Shown in pieces: positions 1-11,100 of a DNA stretch of 64,000 nucleotides. A program made the position numbers and the translations under genes. The stretch comes from Tillandsia leiboldiana (Eukaryota; Streptophyta; Magnoliopsida; Poales; Bromeliaceae). The notes beneath the pieces were generated by a model, which was not told the DNA's origin, did not search any database, and saw only the letters and a program-made list of their open reading frames with translations. The number at the start of each line of letters is the position of its first letter. The stretch's first letter is position 1. Where the stretch lies: NCBI GenBank assembly GCA_029204045.2, contig CM055063.1, forward strand, positions 34,086,810 through 34,150,809, given 5' to 3'.

Positions 1-240
1 TGAGCTTTTCTTTTCCTTTGAAAAACTTTCTTGCTTTCTTGACTTTTGGCTTGAATAACCTTTGCCTTTCTTCCACTTTCCGAAGGATGGAGTTTTACTT
101 GAATTTTCCCTTCGAAAGTTTCGGCGGAATCTTCTGGTCAAGAGAGCAAGTTGCTTCTCGAAGTCCTCCATAGATAGGTTCTCGTCATCGTCTGAGGAGG
201 ATGAATCCGCGTCTTCTTCTTTTGTTATTTTCAATGCAAA
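1..240 (-). pseudogene. gag: Sirevirus S1 gag, distal part (after insertion)
   Basis: This is the continuation of the copia gag that begins at 4771 and is interrupted by the solo LTR at 241-4091. Read on the minus strand it is open and acidic/serine-rich, then basic. It aligns by eye with the linker after the UBN2-like domain in the gag-only elements (compare 20820-20945). It runs off the window, so zinc knuckles and pol are not visible. Gag would form the cytoplasmic virus-like particle. The frame itself is not broken here; the gene is disrupted only by the insertion. Confidence 0.8.
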
Positions 241-1194
241 TGTGAGAACCTAGATCCCCACGACTAGATTACGGGTTGACCAGCAACTTCTGGAGGCCTA
301 TATGGCGCGTCGGTGGTGTTTGTGCACCAATTGGACACTAGTGATGGACTCAGAGTGTTTAGTGGATCACGAGAGTAGTCAGATGACCCCGTCGAATGCT
401 TAGAAGTGGTTTTGCGCGTGATGGATATTGAAATTGGGCTCAGCGCGAAGTTTGGACAGAAGAACACCTTTCCGAATGCCTTCGGCAATTTTTAGAGTTG
501 GAGTTTGGCAAATCGGACTTCGGATTTGGATTCAGCGCGCGAAAACGGTGAAAATGGGCTACTTACTTATATTTTTCGGAGCCCGGATGACTTGGCACGA
601 TTTTCGAGGCGGCAGGGTACTATTCCGGCGTACGGCGGGCACCGGCACGGCGGCGGGCAGCGGCGGCGCGGGCACGGGCAGGCGGCGCGCGGCCGCGGGC
701 AGGCGCACAGGGGCGCGGGCAGGTGCGCGGTCCACCGCGGAGGCGTGCACCCGGGACGGGACGTGTGGCATACGCGGAGTGGATGGCGCACGCGGCGCGG
801 CCCAGTGAATTGCGCGCGGCTTTGTGGACCGGGCGTATGACACATGGCGGCACGGTATTCGTGGGTCCACGGGAGCGCGGTGCGGCGCCTCGGGGCGCGT
901 GCCAGCGCAGGGCGCCAGTGCGGCTGGTCGGGCGCACATGGCCCGCACTCGAGTGCGGGCCACGTGTCGGCCGGCCAGGGGGCGGGCGCATGCACCGCCT
1001 TTAGCGACCCCCCGCCACGCGGCAGGCGCCCAGTCGCCCCGCACAGCTGTTTGCTGTGCGGGGGACACGTGGCAGCACCGGAGACTTCCGGGCGCGTCGG
1101 ACCAGGGGCGTGCGACCGCCTTGGCGGATTCGGGCGCTCTACTGTTGGCGCCCGAATCCGGCCAAGGGGGGGGGGGGGGGTGTTGTGGGCTGTC

Positions 1195-1202
1195 TATAAA
1201 TA
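1195..1202 (+). promoter_or_regulatory. TATA box of LARD-type LTR
   Basis: TATAAATA lies directly after the GC-rich U3-like block and before an AT-richer leader. The equivalent position in the other copies reads TTTAAATAGG (37651-37660) and, on the minus strand, TATAAATA (26156-26163). It probably fixes the U3/R border; the start site is inferred. Confidence 0.6.
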
Positions 1203-2818
1203 GGGCCTTTGGGGCCCATTTTGCTCTTTTTCTGAGCGGATTTCCACAGTGAGCCCTTTAGCAAATTTTCTCCTCCACCTGAGACGAATTTAACTGAGCT
1301 TCCCTGGGATTTCTAGGAGTGCGTTTTTCGAGGTTTGCTATTTTACGGCGCAGCGCGACGCTTGTTCACGGGCGACCCGTTTCGTCCCTTTTCAGTGTTC
1401 AGGCTCCCCCGGCTCACCCCAACCTCCGATTCGGGTGATTCTTGCGCCGTTGGACTCTTGACAGGTAGGGCTTCATTTTTGATATTTTGAGTTTCCCCTG
1501 GTTTTCATGTCGATTTTGATTTTCCCGAGCTTCTTTGTGACCCATTTTTCCTTGTGGAGTTTTGGACAGCACCTATTTGATTTGGCTATAACTTCGCGCT
1601 GAGGCGACGGATCGAGGCGATTCAAAAGGCGTTTTCATCTCCATCTCGCAAGGAATCTCCTGGAATTTTCTCAGATTTTTCGGAATATTTTTCGAAGGTG
1701 GAAATCTCCTTTCTCTGTAGTCTTTTGGTACAGAGTTTCTGCACAGTTTTGTTTGGGGTGTTCCCCTTGCCGAATTTGTATCTCAGCGATGGAAGCTCGG
1801 TTTCGAGCGTGCAGGTACTCGTTTCGACGGGTTCGTCGCAAGGAACGCGACGGTATTTTTTCTTGGAATTTTCTGAGCACCCTTCACAGGTGAAAATCTG
1901 TGAACTTTAGACCGATTAATTTGGGGACAGATTTTGTAATGTTTGAAGGACTAAAGTTATGTATGTCCTTCTTGGAGATTTGGTACAGTGTTGCGGTGAG
2001 CTTTTCTGCGAGCGCGGGTTTTCGCATTTGGGACAAGGATTTTAGCGCTCGAGGTGGGTAGCTTTGTTAACCACTTACTTGTGATAACCCACTAGGCATA
2101 TTGGAGCTAGTCTTATGTGATAATGCTAGTGTACTAGTGAATTGGATATAGCATGCATAATTGGACTATGGGTAGCTCTTACATCTTTAGAGACTAAATA
2201 TGAATTGAATGTTAATTCTTGCAAAGGATATTTTGTCTAAACTCACTGGGAATGTTTTGCTAAACTATTTCACGTGATATGTACCTTGGGACATCTTATG
2301 CATGTATATAGAGACCGGCTTGTGGCAATTTGTTGCAATTAGTATTCATAAAATAGTATACTCTAAATTTTGTAAGAACTGGAATACCTGAAATCATATT
2401 GTTAGGTAAAGGACTTTTGCATGCTTGTATGGTCATCTGGTTAGGCCATCTTTTACCGCTACACTACTTATTGGAACTTGACTTAGGAGAAACCATGCTT
2501 TCCCTTTCCCCTTCTTTGTTAGTCAAGTGGTCAGTGTTGCTCGGGTTCGAGCAGGGGTTCTGGGTAGTATAGTCAGGACTTGGTGTCTGGGACAGGTTGG
2601 ATTAGTTGTGGGGCTTTGCGGCAACCGCGGATATTGGGCGGTTGACCGGATATTTATTTATGCACCAGATTGGGTATCTGATTTCTCTAGTGGACAGAGT
2701 TTCCCACTACTTGAGTACTTTTGCATCTGATTGAGGACCGAGGCTTTCTTTAGTGGTTGGGCTTTCCCACTTAGATCAGTGTCATGATCCAGTCCTGCTG
2801 ATTTATTCTACTATGATA

Positions 2819-2967
2819 CTTGTTACTTTGAGTCCTTGAGACTCCTATCCCCCATCGGTGTTATGCATAGGCTGGCATACCCGATTTGGCAGGCACCTTT
2901 GAGTCCTTGAGACTCCTATCCCCTATCGGTGTTATGCGTAGGCTGGCATACCCGATTTGGCAGGCAC
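2819..2967 (+). repeat. Tandem duplication, about 72-bp unit, two copies
   Basis: The stretch containing TTTGAGTCCTTGAGACTCCT and ending in GATTTGGCAGGCA occurs twice in a row with only a few substitutions. It is internal to the solo LTR and directly precedes the GGCAT minisatellite, which begins from the same GGCAGGCA end. Confidence 0.85.
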
Positions 2968-2994
2968 AGCAGGCAGTATCAGTTTTACTAGTGG

Positions 2995-3435
2995 CACTAG
3001 GTAGAGGTCATAGCAGGCATGGCAGGCATAGTAGGCATAGCAGGCAGGCAGGCATGGCAGGCACAGTAGGCATAGCATGCAGGCAGGCATGGCAGGCATG
3101 GTAGGCATGGCAGGCATAGTAGGCATAGCAGGCATAGGCAGGCATGGCAGGCATAGTAGGCATAGCAGGCAGGCAGGCATGGCAGGCATAGTAGGCATAG
3201 CAGGCAGGCAGTCATAGTAGGCATAGCAGGCAGGCAGGCATGGCAGGCATAGTAGGGATAGCAGGCAGGCAGGCATAGTAGGCATAGCAGGCATGGCAGG
3301 CATGGCAGGTATAGCAGGCAGGCATAGGCAGGCATGGCAGGAAAAGCAGGCATAGGCAGGCATAGCAGGCATGGCAGGCATAGTAGGCATAGCAGGCATA
3401 TGCAGGCATGGCAGGCATAGCAGGCATAGAGGCAT
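2995..3435 (+). repeat. GGCAT-based minisatellite in LTR
   Basis: About 430 bp built from short variants such as GGCATGGCA, GGCATAGTA and GGCATAGCAGGCA. The related LTRs at 30601-34567 and 36647-40765 have only one or two such units at this place, so the expansion is specific to this copy. The long methionine/proline/cysteine-rich frames opposite it are by-products of the repeat. Confidence 0.9.
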
Positions 3436-4091
3436 GATAGCTGTTGAGAGGCTCCAGCTTCCTTATTTCAGTCTTTACGGCTTTGGTTAATTTTTGTCTC
3501 TTGAGGACTTGGTGGGCAGACCGTCGGTCCTGGCGGTGGTACCCACTAAGAACTCCCTCTTTGGTGTAGTTCTCACACCCTTTAGGGGTTTTCCCCCTCC
3601 TTTTTCCTTCCTCTCCTTTGTTTTGCAGAGTCTTAGCGGGTGTTGCCGATTCTGCGGTTGATGATCGAGGCGAGGGAATCGCGAGCTAGATCCCTACCCA
3701 TGTTTGGAGCGTAGCGGTACCCCTTTAGAGGAGAGCTTCAGTAGATTAGTTGTTTTATTTCCTCTTTTGAGAGACTGATGTAGTGAGGATATGATTTGTA
3801 TTGAGAGCCTGTACACTGGTGTATTTATTAGAGGTATCTCCCGGTTGAGTCTCGACCTTTGTATATGAGGATATTGTATGATTATCATTTTTGGGAGATG
3901 GACATTGTTGTATTATTTTCAGTTGTACAGTGGTTGATTTTAATTATACAGTAGATTTTCATTTATAGCTCTGATATCTGTTAGCTGTAGTACTTTTCTT
4001 GCAGGTAGGACGCTTCGCCTATGCGGGGTTTGGCATAGGTGGCGGATCTGTTGGCGAGCCCGGGTCGCAGTTTCGACCCCGGGGCGTGACA

Positions 4092-4771
4092 GCAAAACCT
4101 GAAGACTTAGAAGTAGATGCTTTTCCAGAAGAATAGTTAGTAGGAAATGTCATTTCATATGTTTGTAATGAACCAACTAATTCTTCTACACGGATTTCGT
4201 CCGGGTGTTTAATAGTTTCAATGGCCGTAACCTTGGAACGAAATCTTTCAGGAAGAGTCCTTAAAATCTTTCTTACAATTTTAAATTCTGGAATTTTCTC
4301 TCCCAAGTTAGCACATGAATTCACGATGTCTTGCAATCGTGTATAATAATCTGTGAACAATTCATTTTCTGCCATGAAAATGGAGTCAAACTTGCTCGTA
4401 AGCATTTGTAGTTTTTGAATCTTCAAAAGGTTAGTTCCTTCATGTGTAACTTGAAGAACATCCCAGATTTCTTTCGCAGTCTCACATGCCGAGACGCGAG
4501 AGAATTCCGTTTGTGACAGGGCATTAAATAAAGCGTTAACACCTTTGCCATTGTAAGAAGATGCATCAACCTCTTCCTTGGTCCATTTCGACCTAGGTTT
4601 GATGGTGTGAACATCAACAATAATTTCAGTTGGATTAAACCATCCTAACTCAATTGATTGCCACACCCGTTCGTCGATGGAAATTAAAAAGGCTTTCATC
4701 CGTACTTTCCAGTAGGCATAATTAGTTCCATCGAAGAACGGGGGTCTGTTGATGTTTCCACCTTCAACCAT
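4092..4771 (-). pseudogene. gag: Sirevirus S1 gag, N-terminal part
   Basis: The start is ATG at 4771, 21 bases after the primer binding site, giving MVEGGNINRPPFFDGTNYAY. About 225 residues form a copia gag (UBN2/DUF4219-like) domain with the family landmarks YWKVRM, CETAKEIWD, YYTRLQD and RKILRTLPERF. It is about 70% similar by eye to the gag-only elements but belongs to a different, probably autonomous, subfamily. The frame is clean up to the insertion point, where reading continues into foreign LTR sequence. The remainder is at 1-240. Role: particle assembly and RNA packaging. Confidence 0.88.
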
Positions 4772-4791
4772 TGTTTACAACCCTATTCCCT

Positions 4792-4802
4792 CTCTGATAC
4801 CA
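4792..4802 (-). other. Primer binding site, initiator tRNA-Met type (S1)
   Basis: On the minus strand the sequence reads TGGTATCAGAG, the usual plant PBS complementary to the 3' end of initiator tRNA-Met. It lies two bases inside the LTR end and fixes both the LTR boundary and the polarity of S1. Confidence 0.9.
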
Positions 4803-4804
4803 CT

Positions 4805-6067
4805 TGTTGGGTTATGATAGAATATGGATCCAAATAGGGGAAAAAACACCTAGAGGGGGGGTGAATAGGCGTAAACCATAAACACTCAAAAATCGTTGCG
4901 CAATAAAACCTAATGCGGAAATGAACAAATAACACGCATGATTTTTACGTCGAAAAACTCCAAACCGGAGTAAAAAACCACGGGACCGATAACACGGCGA
5001 AATCCACTAGAATTAACACACGTACAAGGTGATATACCGTACTCACAGACGACTCAACCTTTTTCATACGCTCCTAGTAGATCTTCTCCGCTCGCTCCGC
5101 AACGATCCTCGAATCCACGAATAGCGTCCAATGCCGAACCCACGGCGTCCAACGTCGAATCCACGACATCCAACCGAATCCACGGTCTTCACCCAGTAGC
5201 ACGTATCGAATCCACGAACGTACCTCGCTCCGAATCCACGAGAGCGGTTGCACCTTGAATCCACAAGGCCACGCGAGTCCACGCGCCGATTTTGGGAAAA
5301 TCGTTGTTTTTGGGTGGTGATAATCCGCCGAATACTTAGATTAGAAATAGATCGGAAATACCATCTAAGTATTCATTAATTTGATTCTACTCAAAATCTG
5401 AGTTTGAAACCCTAGAATCAAATCAATCAATATAGATGAAGAAACATAGAATTAAATCTATTGATTTCCTTTCTTCTCTATAGGTGGATTTTTCTTTTTA
5501 TGACCGTATTTGGATTACCCTAAAAAAATGAATCGTAGGGTCTATTTATAGGTTAGAAACTGTTGGAAGAGGATAAGAATAAAAAACTAACCTTTTCTGG
5601 AATTTTACAGGACGACGGTCCGGACTGGAATTATGGTGGTCCGGACTGTCATAACGAAACAGACTATTTCCAGAAAAACAAACGTTCGGGGTCCGGACTG
5701 AAGTGCCTGATCCGGACTGTTCATACATTTCAGCAAAAACCCATGTTCGGGGTCCGGACCAGAATTGGCTTGGATCCGGACTGGATTTGCGCATGAACAA
5801 ACACCGTTCGAGGTCCGGACTGCCGTGCCTGATCCGGATCCTGAACATGTCCCATGTCCAGTTTTTGATTTTTATGCAATTAAAAATTCATCCAAGTGTT
5901 TCTACACTATAAGAAGTATTCGGATCACCAAAAATATTTAGTTAAACATACCTGATCCTTTTGAATTCTTCTTTCTTGAGATTGAGGCATATGATCCAAA
6001 CTTCTTCATCTTCAATCTTCAAGACTTAAATAATTTCACGAAATACGCCAACACAAATTCCTTAACA
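4805..6067 (-). mobile_element. 5' LTR of Sirevirus S1 (1.26 kb)
   Basis: In minus orientation it runs from TGTTAAGG to CCCAACA. It is homologous, though diverged, to the LTR at 7061-8357. A TATA box (TATAAATA, minus) is at 5543-5550. Upstream of it (5610-5840) is an array of TCCGGA boxes, mainly in the form GGTCCGGACTG. The partner 3' LTR is outside the window. Right-hand flank (6068 on) is chromovirus LTR, so S1 inserted there. Confidence 0.88.
5610..5840 (-). repeat. TCCGGA palindrome array in U3
   Basis: About nine TCCGGA cores, most within GGTCCGGACTG, with spacing of roughly 20-40 bp, upstream of the TATA box. The same arrangement occurs in each Sirevirus-type LTR of the window, but the flanking bases differ between subfamilies (GTCCGGAC here, ATCCGGAT in the TR-GAG LTRs). 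Regulatory function is inferred. Confidence 0.75.
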
Positions 6068-7060
6068 TTTCTAACTTAGGCGACTGAGGTCGCGGGGCGG
6101 TACTACATGCATGTCTCGGCATACATGCTCATATTTGCTTACACGCACACCGGCGGTCTGGCCACCGCACAGGGTATATTTTTTCGGAAAGATGGTACGA
6201 TTATCCGTGTACCCCACGACTAGGGATGATGGGGACCCCTCAAGGTGAGGCGACTGCTTCTTGGGCAGTAGAGGGGTTGGAGGCACCATGGATTGAGCAC
6301 AGTATCTGGGGTAGGGGCCCAGCGTGTTTGTAACAGGGGATTTAGCGATTCATGAGGGGGAAGTGGAATGCTCTGGTGTATCAGTTTGTTCATTACAGTT
6401 TTATAGCATTTACTTGTTTATCATCTACTTTATCAGTCACTGACTACCCACACTGTGACAGGTCCGAGTAGGGGTCGGAACCGGGACGACGGTGAGGCAG
6501 CGTTTAGAGGACCTTAGCCGTTGAGGCTAATGAACTTTCAGTTTTGCGGTTATCTTTTATTGTTCTTGGTTAGTAATCTTGTGATTGCTTGTTAGTGGAT
6601 TATTGTGGATGTTGGGTTGAGAACTTAGCTTAGGGATAACATCTTATATCTGTGCTTGTCGAGAATTATGTATGCGGCTTGTTTTCAAATATCAAAATGG
6701 TTTCGAAAGTGTTTTCAAACCAAGTGTCGTGTAGGCACTGATTTCTAAACCCGTGGATTTATCCTTTCAAGCAATGTTGCCGCTTAAAAGAGATTGCGAA
6801 AACGTTTTGTAAAATCGGGTGTCGTGTGGACACCGTCTTTCAAACCTATGGATTTATCCTTTCATTGCGATGTGGTGATTATGATTATATGGTCAAGTGT
6901 GATCTCTCCTTCTGATTGCTTAATGATTGCATGGTTAAAGTACTAGTCATGTTCGAAACGCCGTACATATACAAAGGAGACTCCGTCCGTTTGGGGAGTG
7001 AATTTGTATATGTGGCGGGTCTGGCGCGCACCGGAGGCAAGGTTAATTTCAAGAAAAAAA
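6068..7060 (+). mobile_element. Chromovirus LTR relic (3' half)
   Basis: This non-coding stretch between two Sirevirus LTRs aligns with the 3' part of the LTR at 57347-60818. Shared landmarks are ACACGCACACCGGCGGT, TCAGTCACTGACT...GTGACAGGT, the GTGTCGTGTGG hairpins, and CATATACAAAGGAGACTC close to the LTR end. It stops before the GGCGTGACA end because S2 is inserted at 7061. It is the oldest layer on this side of the gap. Confidence 0.8.
6723..6834 (+). repeat. Two GTGTG-loop hairpins in LTR relic
   Basis: AGTGTC-gtgta-GGCACT (6723-6739) and GGTGTC-gtgtg-GACACC (6818-6834) are short inverted repeats with 5-base loops. They correspond to three hairpins at 60323-60483 in the younger LTR, where stem bases differ but pairing is kept. 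Confidence 0.65.
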
Positions 7061-8357
7061 TGTAGGGTTATGATAATATGGATCTAAATAGGGGAAAAAA
7101 CACCTAGAGGGGAGTGAATAGGTGTAAACAATAAACACTCAAAAATCTTTGCGTAATAAAACCCAATGCGGAAAAATAAATAACACGCAGAGATTTTACG
7201 TGGAAAACTCCATCACAGGAGTAAAAAACCACGGGACCGATAACACGGTGAAATCCACTAGAATCAAACACGTACAAAGGTGATATAACGTACTCACACA
7301 CGACTCAACCTTTTTCCATATGCTCCTAGTTGATCTTCTCCGCTCGCTCCGCAACGCGCCTCGAATCCACGATTTGCGTCCAACGCCGAATCCACGGTGT
7401 CCAACGTCGAGTCCACGACGTCTGACCAAATCCACGGTCTCCACCAGGTAGTACGTCTCGATCACACGAACGTACCTCGCTCCGAATCCACGAGAGCGGT
7501 AGCACCTTGAATCCACAAGGCCACGCGAATCCACGCGCCGATTTTGGGGAAAATCGTTGTTTTGTTGGTGGTGAAAATCCGCCGAATACTTAGATCAGAG
7601 ATAGATCGGAAATGCCATCTAAGTATTCATTAATTTGATTCTACTCAAAATCTGAGTATGAAAACCTAGAATCAAATTAATTAATATAGATGAAGAAACA
7701 TAGAATTAAATCTAGTTATTTCCTTTCTTCTCTATATGTGGATCTATAAGTTTTTCTCCGTTAATATTCCTCGTTCATTTACGGGATAAAAAAACTTATT
7801 GTAGATTACCCTAAAATATGGAATTAGGGTTTACTTATAGGTTAAAAACCATCGGAAGAGGATAAGAATCAAAAACTGACTGTAACAGAATTTTACCCGG
7901 ACGACGGTCCGGACTGGATTAGGCTTGATCCGGACTGTCGTTGTTTTTTAGAGAATTCCTGAAAAAACAAGGTTCGGGGTCCGGAACAAAATACCTACGG
8001 TCCGGACTGTTCATGCGATTTCTGCAGAATCCACGTTCGGGGTCCGGACTGAACCAGGGGTGTTCCGGACTGGATTTGCGCATGAACCAACCTACGTTTG
8101 GGGTCCGGACTGTAGTATCCTGATCCAGATCCTGAACATATAATAGTCCAGTTTCTTGATTTTTATGCGATTAAAAACCCATCCAAGTGTTTCTACACAA
8201 TAAGAAGTATTCGGATCACCAAGATTGTTTAGTTAAACTTACCTAATCCTTTTGAATTCTTCTTTCTTGAGATTGAGGTATATGATCCAACCATCTTCAT
8301 TTTCAATCTTCAAGACTTAACCATTTCACGAAATACGCCAAAACAAATTCCTTAACA
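7061..8357 (-). mobile_element. 3' LTR of Sirevirus S2 (1.30 kb)
   Basis: In minus orientation it begins TGTTAAGG at 8357 and ends CCTACA at 7061. It is related to 4805-6067, with a similar TCCGGA array (about 7900-8125) and a weak TATA (TATAAGTA, minus) near 7830. It sits directly beside the polypurine tract, which identifies it as the 3' LTR. The left flank is the chromovirus LTR relic. Confidence 0.88.
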
Positions 8358-8373
8358 ATCTCCCCCTTTGGCG
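8358..8373 (-). other. Polypurine tract of S2
   Basis: On the minus strand GCCAAAGGGGGAGAT abuts the LTR start TGTTAAGG. It is the plus-strand DNA primer site of reverse transcription. The same sequence adjoins the 3' LTRs of the gag-only elements. Confidence 0.88.
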
Positions 8374-9012
8374 GTTTCGTGACAAAACATAAATCCACTC
8401 AAGAAAATTCAAAAAGATATTTTTGTTGCTATCACTATACAATAAAAATTTACAATTGAGATCCAAATAAACAAAATACATGAGTTAAACTCCTAAGACA
8501 AACTCTAGACTTAGACGTTTGTACTCTCTGCAAAAAGAAGTAATTCTTGACAAAAGAAATCGTTAGATACCTCAAGAATTTAACAATCAAAAAACCAACC
8601 AGAGAGATGAAGTTTAATCTCACAATGACATTTATAAAAACAGATATGTATTAAAATATCAATCAGAGATAGACATATCTTCTGAGCAATAAATTCCAAA
8701 TGTCATAAGTATGTTAGTCAACAAACAACTTGTTAGTAATAATACATGCCCAAATAGTTAATCAAATAGTTAGTCGAGACATGCAATTATTCACAATACA
8801 AAACCAAAGTTGTTGTCATACTTACCTTTCAAGTTTTAATGTTCCAAAGTTCTCACAAACTTGTCAAACCATTGTTCATATCTCTCTCCCCCTTTTTGTC
8901 ACTAAAAGTTAGCCAAAATTACAAAAATCAAAGGGAGTTACAAGTTCAAAAACAGTAAGAACTAGGACTAAAACCTGCAAAAACAAAAAGAATTAGAACA
9001 ACAAAAGAAAAA
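8374..9012 (-). other. S2 3' untranslated spacer with second purine tract
   Basis: An AT-rich stretch without a coding frame between the third ORF and the polypurine tract. A second tract, AAAAAGGGGGAGAGAG on the minus strand, lies at about 8886-8902. Repeated polypurine tracts upstream of the 3' LTR are described for Sireviruses. I see nothing else in it. Confidence 0.6.
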
Positions 9013-10414
9013 TCAGTCTGAATCCTCAGAACTGCTACAGCAAAGTTTGTGGAATATCTTTTTAACTAACTTGGCCATAGAAATCTGTTTCTTCTTTAAA
9101 TCCCCTATGTCGGCCTTCGTCGATACGAATTCGTTAGACATTCGTTCTTGTTCTGATGATAGCCGTTGTTGTTCCCTATATATCGATGTGACAGAGGCGT
9201 CATCCTCTGATGTTGAAGCTGGTGCTAGTGGTGCTGGAGCTGTTGCTGCTGTTTTTGCTGCTGCTGTTGATGTTGAAGGTCTCTTTCCGCGAGGAGGTGT
9301 TGGAGGCTCATCCTGTCTTGTTGAGAGGGACTTCACAATGGTTGTATCGTTGATAGTTCCCAAGCTATGCATGTATGCCGACGATGAAATGTCGACTTTA
9401 AATTTCTTCAAAATTCGCATAATTATCATTGGGAAGGGAAGTCGCACAGTAGGATGGGCATTTTCCACATACCTCGCCATCCTTGACCAAATTAGATAGT
9501 GAATGTTGAAGTTCGATCCCAAGGCTGCTGCTGGGTTTCCAAGAAGATAAAGAAACAACATTCTATCCCATCTAAGAACTTTTGTTTGCATGTTCGGTAG
9601 AATATTGTAACATATGATGAAATTGAGGAACCGGTATTCATGTCGAAGTTCTTTAGAATAAACCGAATTTCTAGTTGACTGAGTCTCCGCCATGCATATT
9701 GCATTCACGACAGTTTGCCACAACTCGTTTGTTAAACTTCTCCCTTTCAAGTAATTTGTCCCTGTCATGCTGGACTCCATCCCTAGGACCTCTCAAATTA
9801 GATGTGGAGTTATTTTTAGTCTTGTCCCTCGGACTGTCGTATAAAACTCCATTGGTCCGTTTTCATGTTCTTGAAGCTGCACTGCGTTGGTATAGAAGGT
9901 CCGTACCAGATGCAAACAATACCCAAGAGTTTCAGGAAATTTACACACTTGATAGAGATCAGCTTGTTCAAATAGATTTCCGAAAGCTGGAGAACGATCT
10001 CGAAGAGCTCCAATGTTAACGTGTCGTTCCCCAATACATTCTCTGTTCTCAAAAGCTTTCAGTCGATCTATGTTAATAGGCACGTGTTCCTCTGGAGGTG
10101 GTGACATATATGCCATTTGTTTTTCAACTTCAATCCCTCGCGCTCGTCCCATCCGTCGAGCTACTCTTTTTCTCTTCATTGAATAGGATGTTGTCGGCAT
10201 TGGAGCTTTGCCTTTCTCCGCAGTAGTAGGCGCTTTCGTTGCCTTTGATGTAGCTGCTGGGGCTTTCCCTTTCGAGGCAGTCGCCTTAGCATGCGCTGTC
10301 CCTTCCTCCATAAGTTCATCCCAGTCAACAGATTCCGCCTCGGAGTCGTCCACAGAGACATACTCACCCTTTTTCTGAGTTTTCTTTGCTCTTTTCAGTT
10401 TATTTGTCGCTCAT
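9013..10414 (-). pseudogene. Third ORF ('env-like'/plant transposon-protein domain) of S2
   Basis: Downstream of pol and on its strand, a long frame (about 447 codons from the ATG at 10353 to 9013) is broken only by one TGA at 9793-9795. The probable original start is the ATG at 10412-10414, whose frame joins after a one-base difference. The N-terminus is acidic, then Lys/Ala-rich, with a basic KRKRVARRMGRAR cluster (residues 60-72 from 10353) resembling a nuclear localisation signal. The centre resembles the domain annotated in plant genomes as putative plant transposon protein or SIRE envelope-like protein (motifs FYT, VRGT, MLFLYLLG). The C-terminus is a Gln/Glu-rich probable coiled coil ending in an acidic serine tail. 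No signal peptide or convincing membrane segment is visible, so an envelope role is doubtful. Confidence 0.75.
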
Positions 10415-11100
10415 GTATGTACCATTGCAACAAGAAGCACTATAATCCAAGCAAAAGCCATCCTTGCTAGTGCCTTAGTAAATGAGAAACCTGCGAGTAA
10501 GAACTCAAGAACACGAAAAATTGTTTAATTTTTAAAAATTTGAAAAATTGTACCCAAACAATCATTATCGTGTAGAGAGACTAGGAATCAAGTTAGTTTT
10601 GCAAAAAGAATTTTAAAAATAGATCAATTCCATGATTTACAAAAATTCTTATTATATGCCCTAAAACCGAATTTTTTGAAATCGAAACATAAAAATCCGT
10701 TAATCAAGATAATACCAAGCATATAAACAAAACTAAACTACTCAGAGTTCTTATTTCAAAAGAAATTTGATCAAAAATTAACTAGAATTGAATTCGAATC
10801 ATGATTTCCACTCACGTTATGAAGAACAATGCAAAACCAGTGAAAAGATTGAGTTTTGATCAAAAAGACTTACTTGAATCCGAAGAACTTGAGTTAAAAA
10901 GGCTCCAAATCGGTTGAAGTTTAGAGAGAGAAACTCTAGAGCCTTGGAAACAAAAGCTTGAGGTGAAATAAAATCAAAAACCCTTTTGTTTCATATAAAC
11001 CCTAGCCGCGGTCCGGAACGGAGCAAGAATCTAGTCCGGATCGGCTACCCGCAGAGAAATACTGCGTTCGGGATCCGGAACGGATTTTCCAGTCCGGATC
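10415..11100 (-). promoter_or_regulatory. Candidate internal promoter and 5'UTR intron for third ORF
   Basis: Reading the minus strand, four TCCGGA boxes (11093-11098, 11074-11079, 11035-11040, 11012-11017) precede a TATA-like TTTATATGA (10991-10999). A leader with TCTCTCTCTAAACTTC follows, then a good splice donor CAA/GTAAGTC at about 10873. An AT-rich stretch of about 434 bases ends in ATTATAG (about 10440), and the third-ORF ATG lies 26 bases farther on. The boxes are like those of the LTR U3 arrays but lie inside the element. Transcription and splicing are inferred, not shown. Confidence 0.45.

Larger units (their letters stand above)
241..4091 (+). mobile_element. Solo LTR, LARD/Ty3 type, 3.85 kb, inserted in S1 gag
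   Basis: The segment starts TGTGAGAACC and ends GGGGCGTGACA, so it has TG...CA termini. It is flanked by the 5-bp direct repeat GCAAA at 236-240 and 4092-4096, and gag sequence resumes on both sides. It has no internal region or second LTR, so it is a solo LTR left by LTR-LTR recombination. It is homologous along its length to 36647-40765 and to the LTR at 30601-34567 (reverse orientation). A GC-rich block at about 600-1180 precedes a TATA box. A 15-base G run at 1166-1180 may be imprecisely assembled. All ORFs inside it are chance frames in GC-rich or repetitive sequence. Confidence 0.93.

Noticed and set aside
559..1252. Overlapping 100-170-codon frames on both strands, and equivalents at 26139-26804, 33595-34373, 36828-37659 and 54564-55256
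   Set aside because: They lie in GC-rich blocks of LTRs, overlap in all frames, have no recognisable domain and are not conserved between homologous LTR copies.
2932..3435. Cysteine/methionine/proline-rich 167-codon frame
   Set aside because: It is the translation of the GGCAT minisatellite and starts and ends with it.
9013..10414. Calling the third ORF a retroviral envelope
   Set aside because: No signal peptide or transmembrane segment is visible and it has a nuclear-type basic cluster. 'Env-like' is only the customary label for an ORF in this position.
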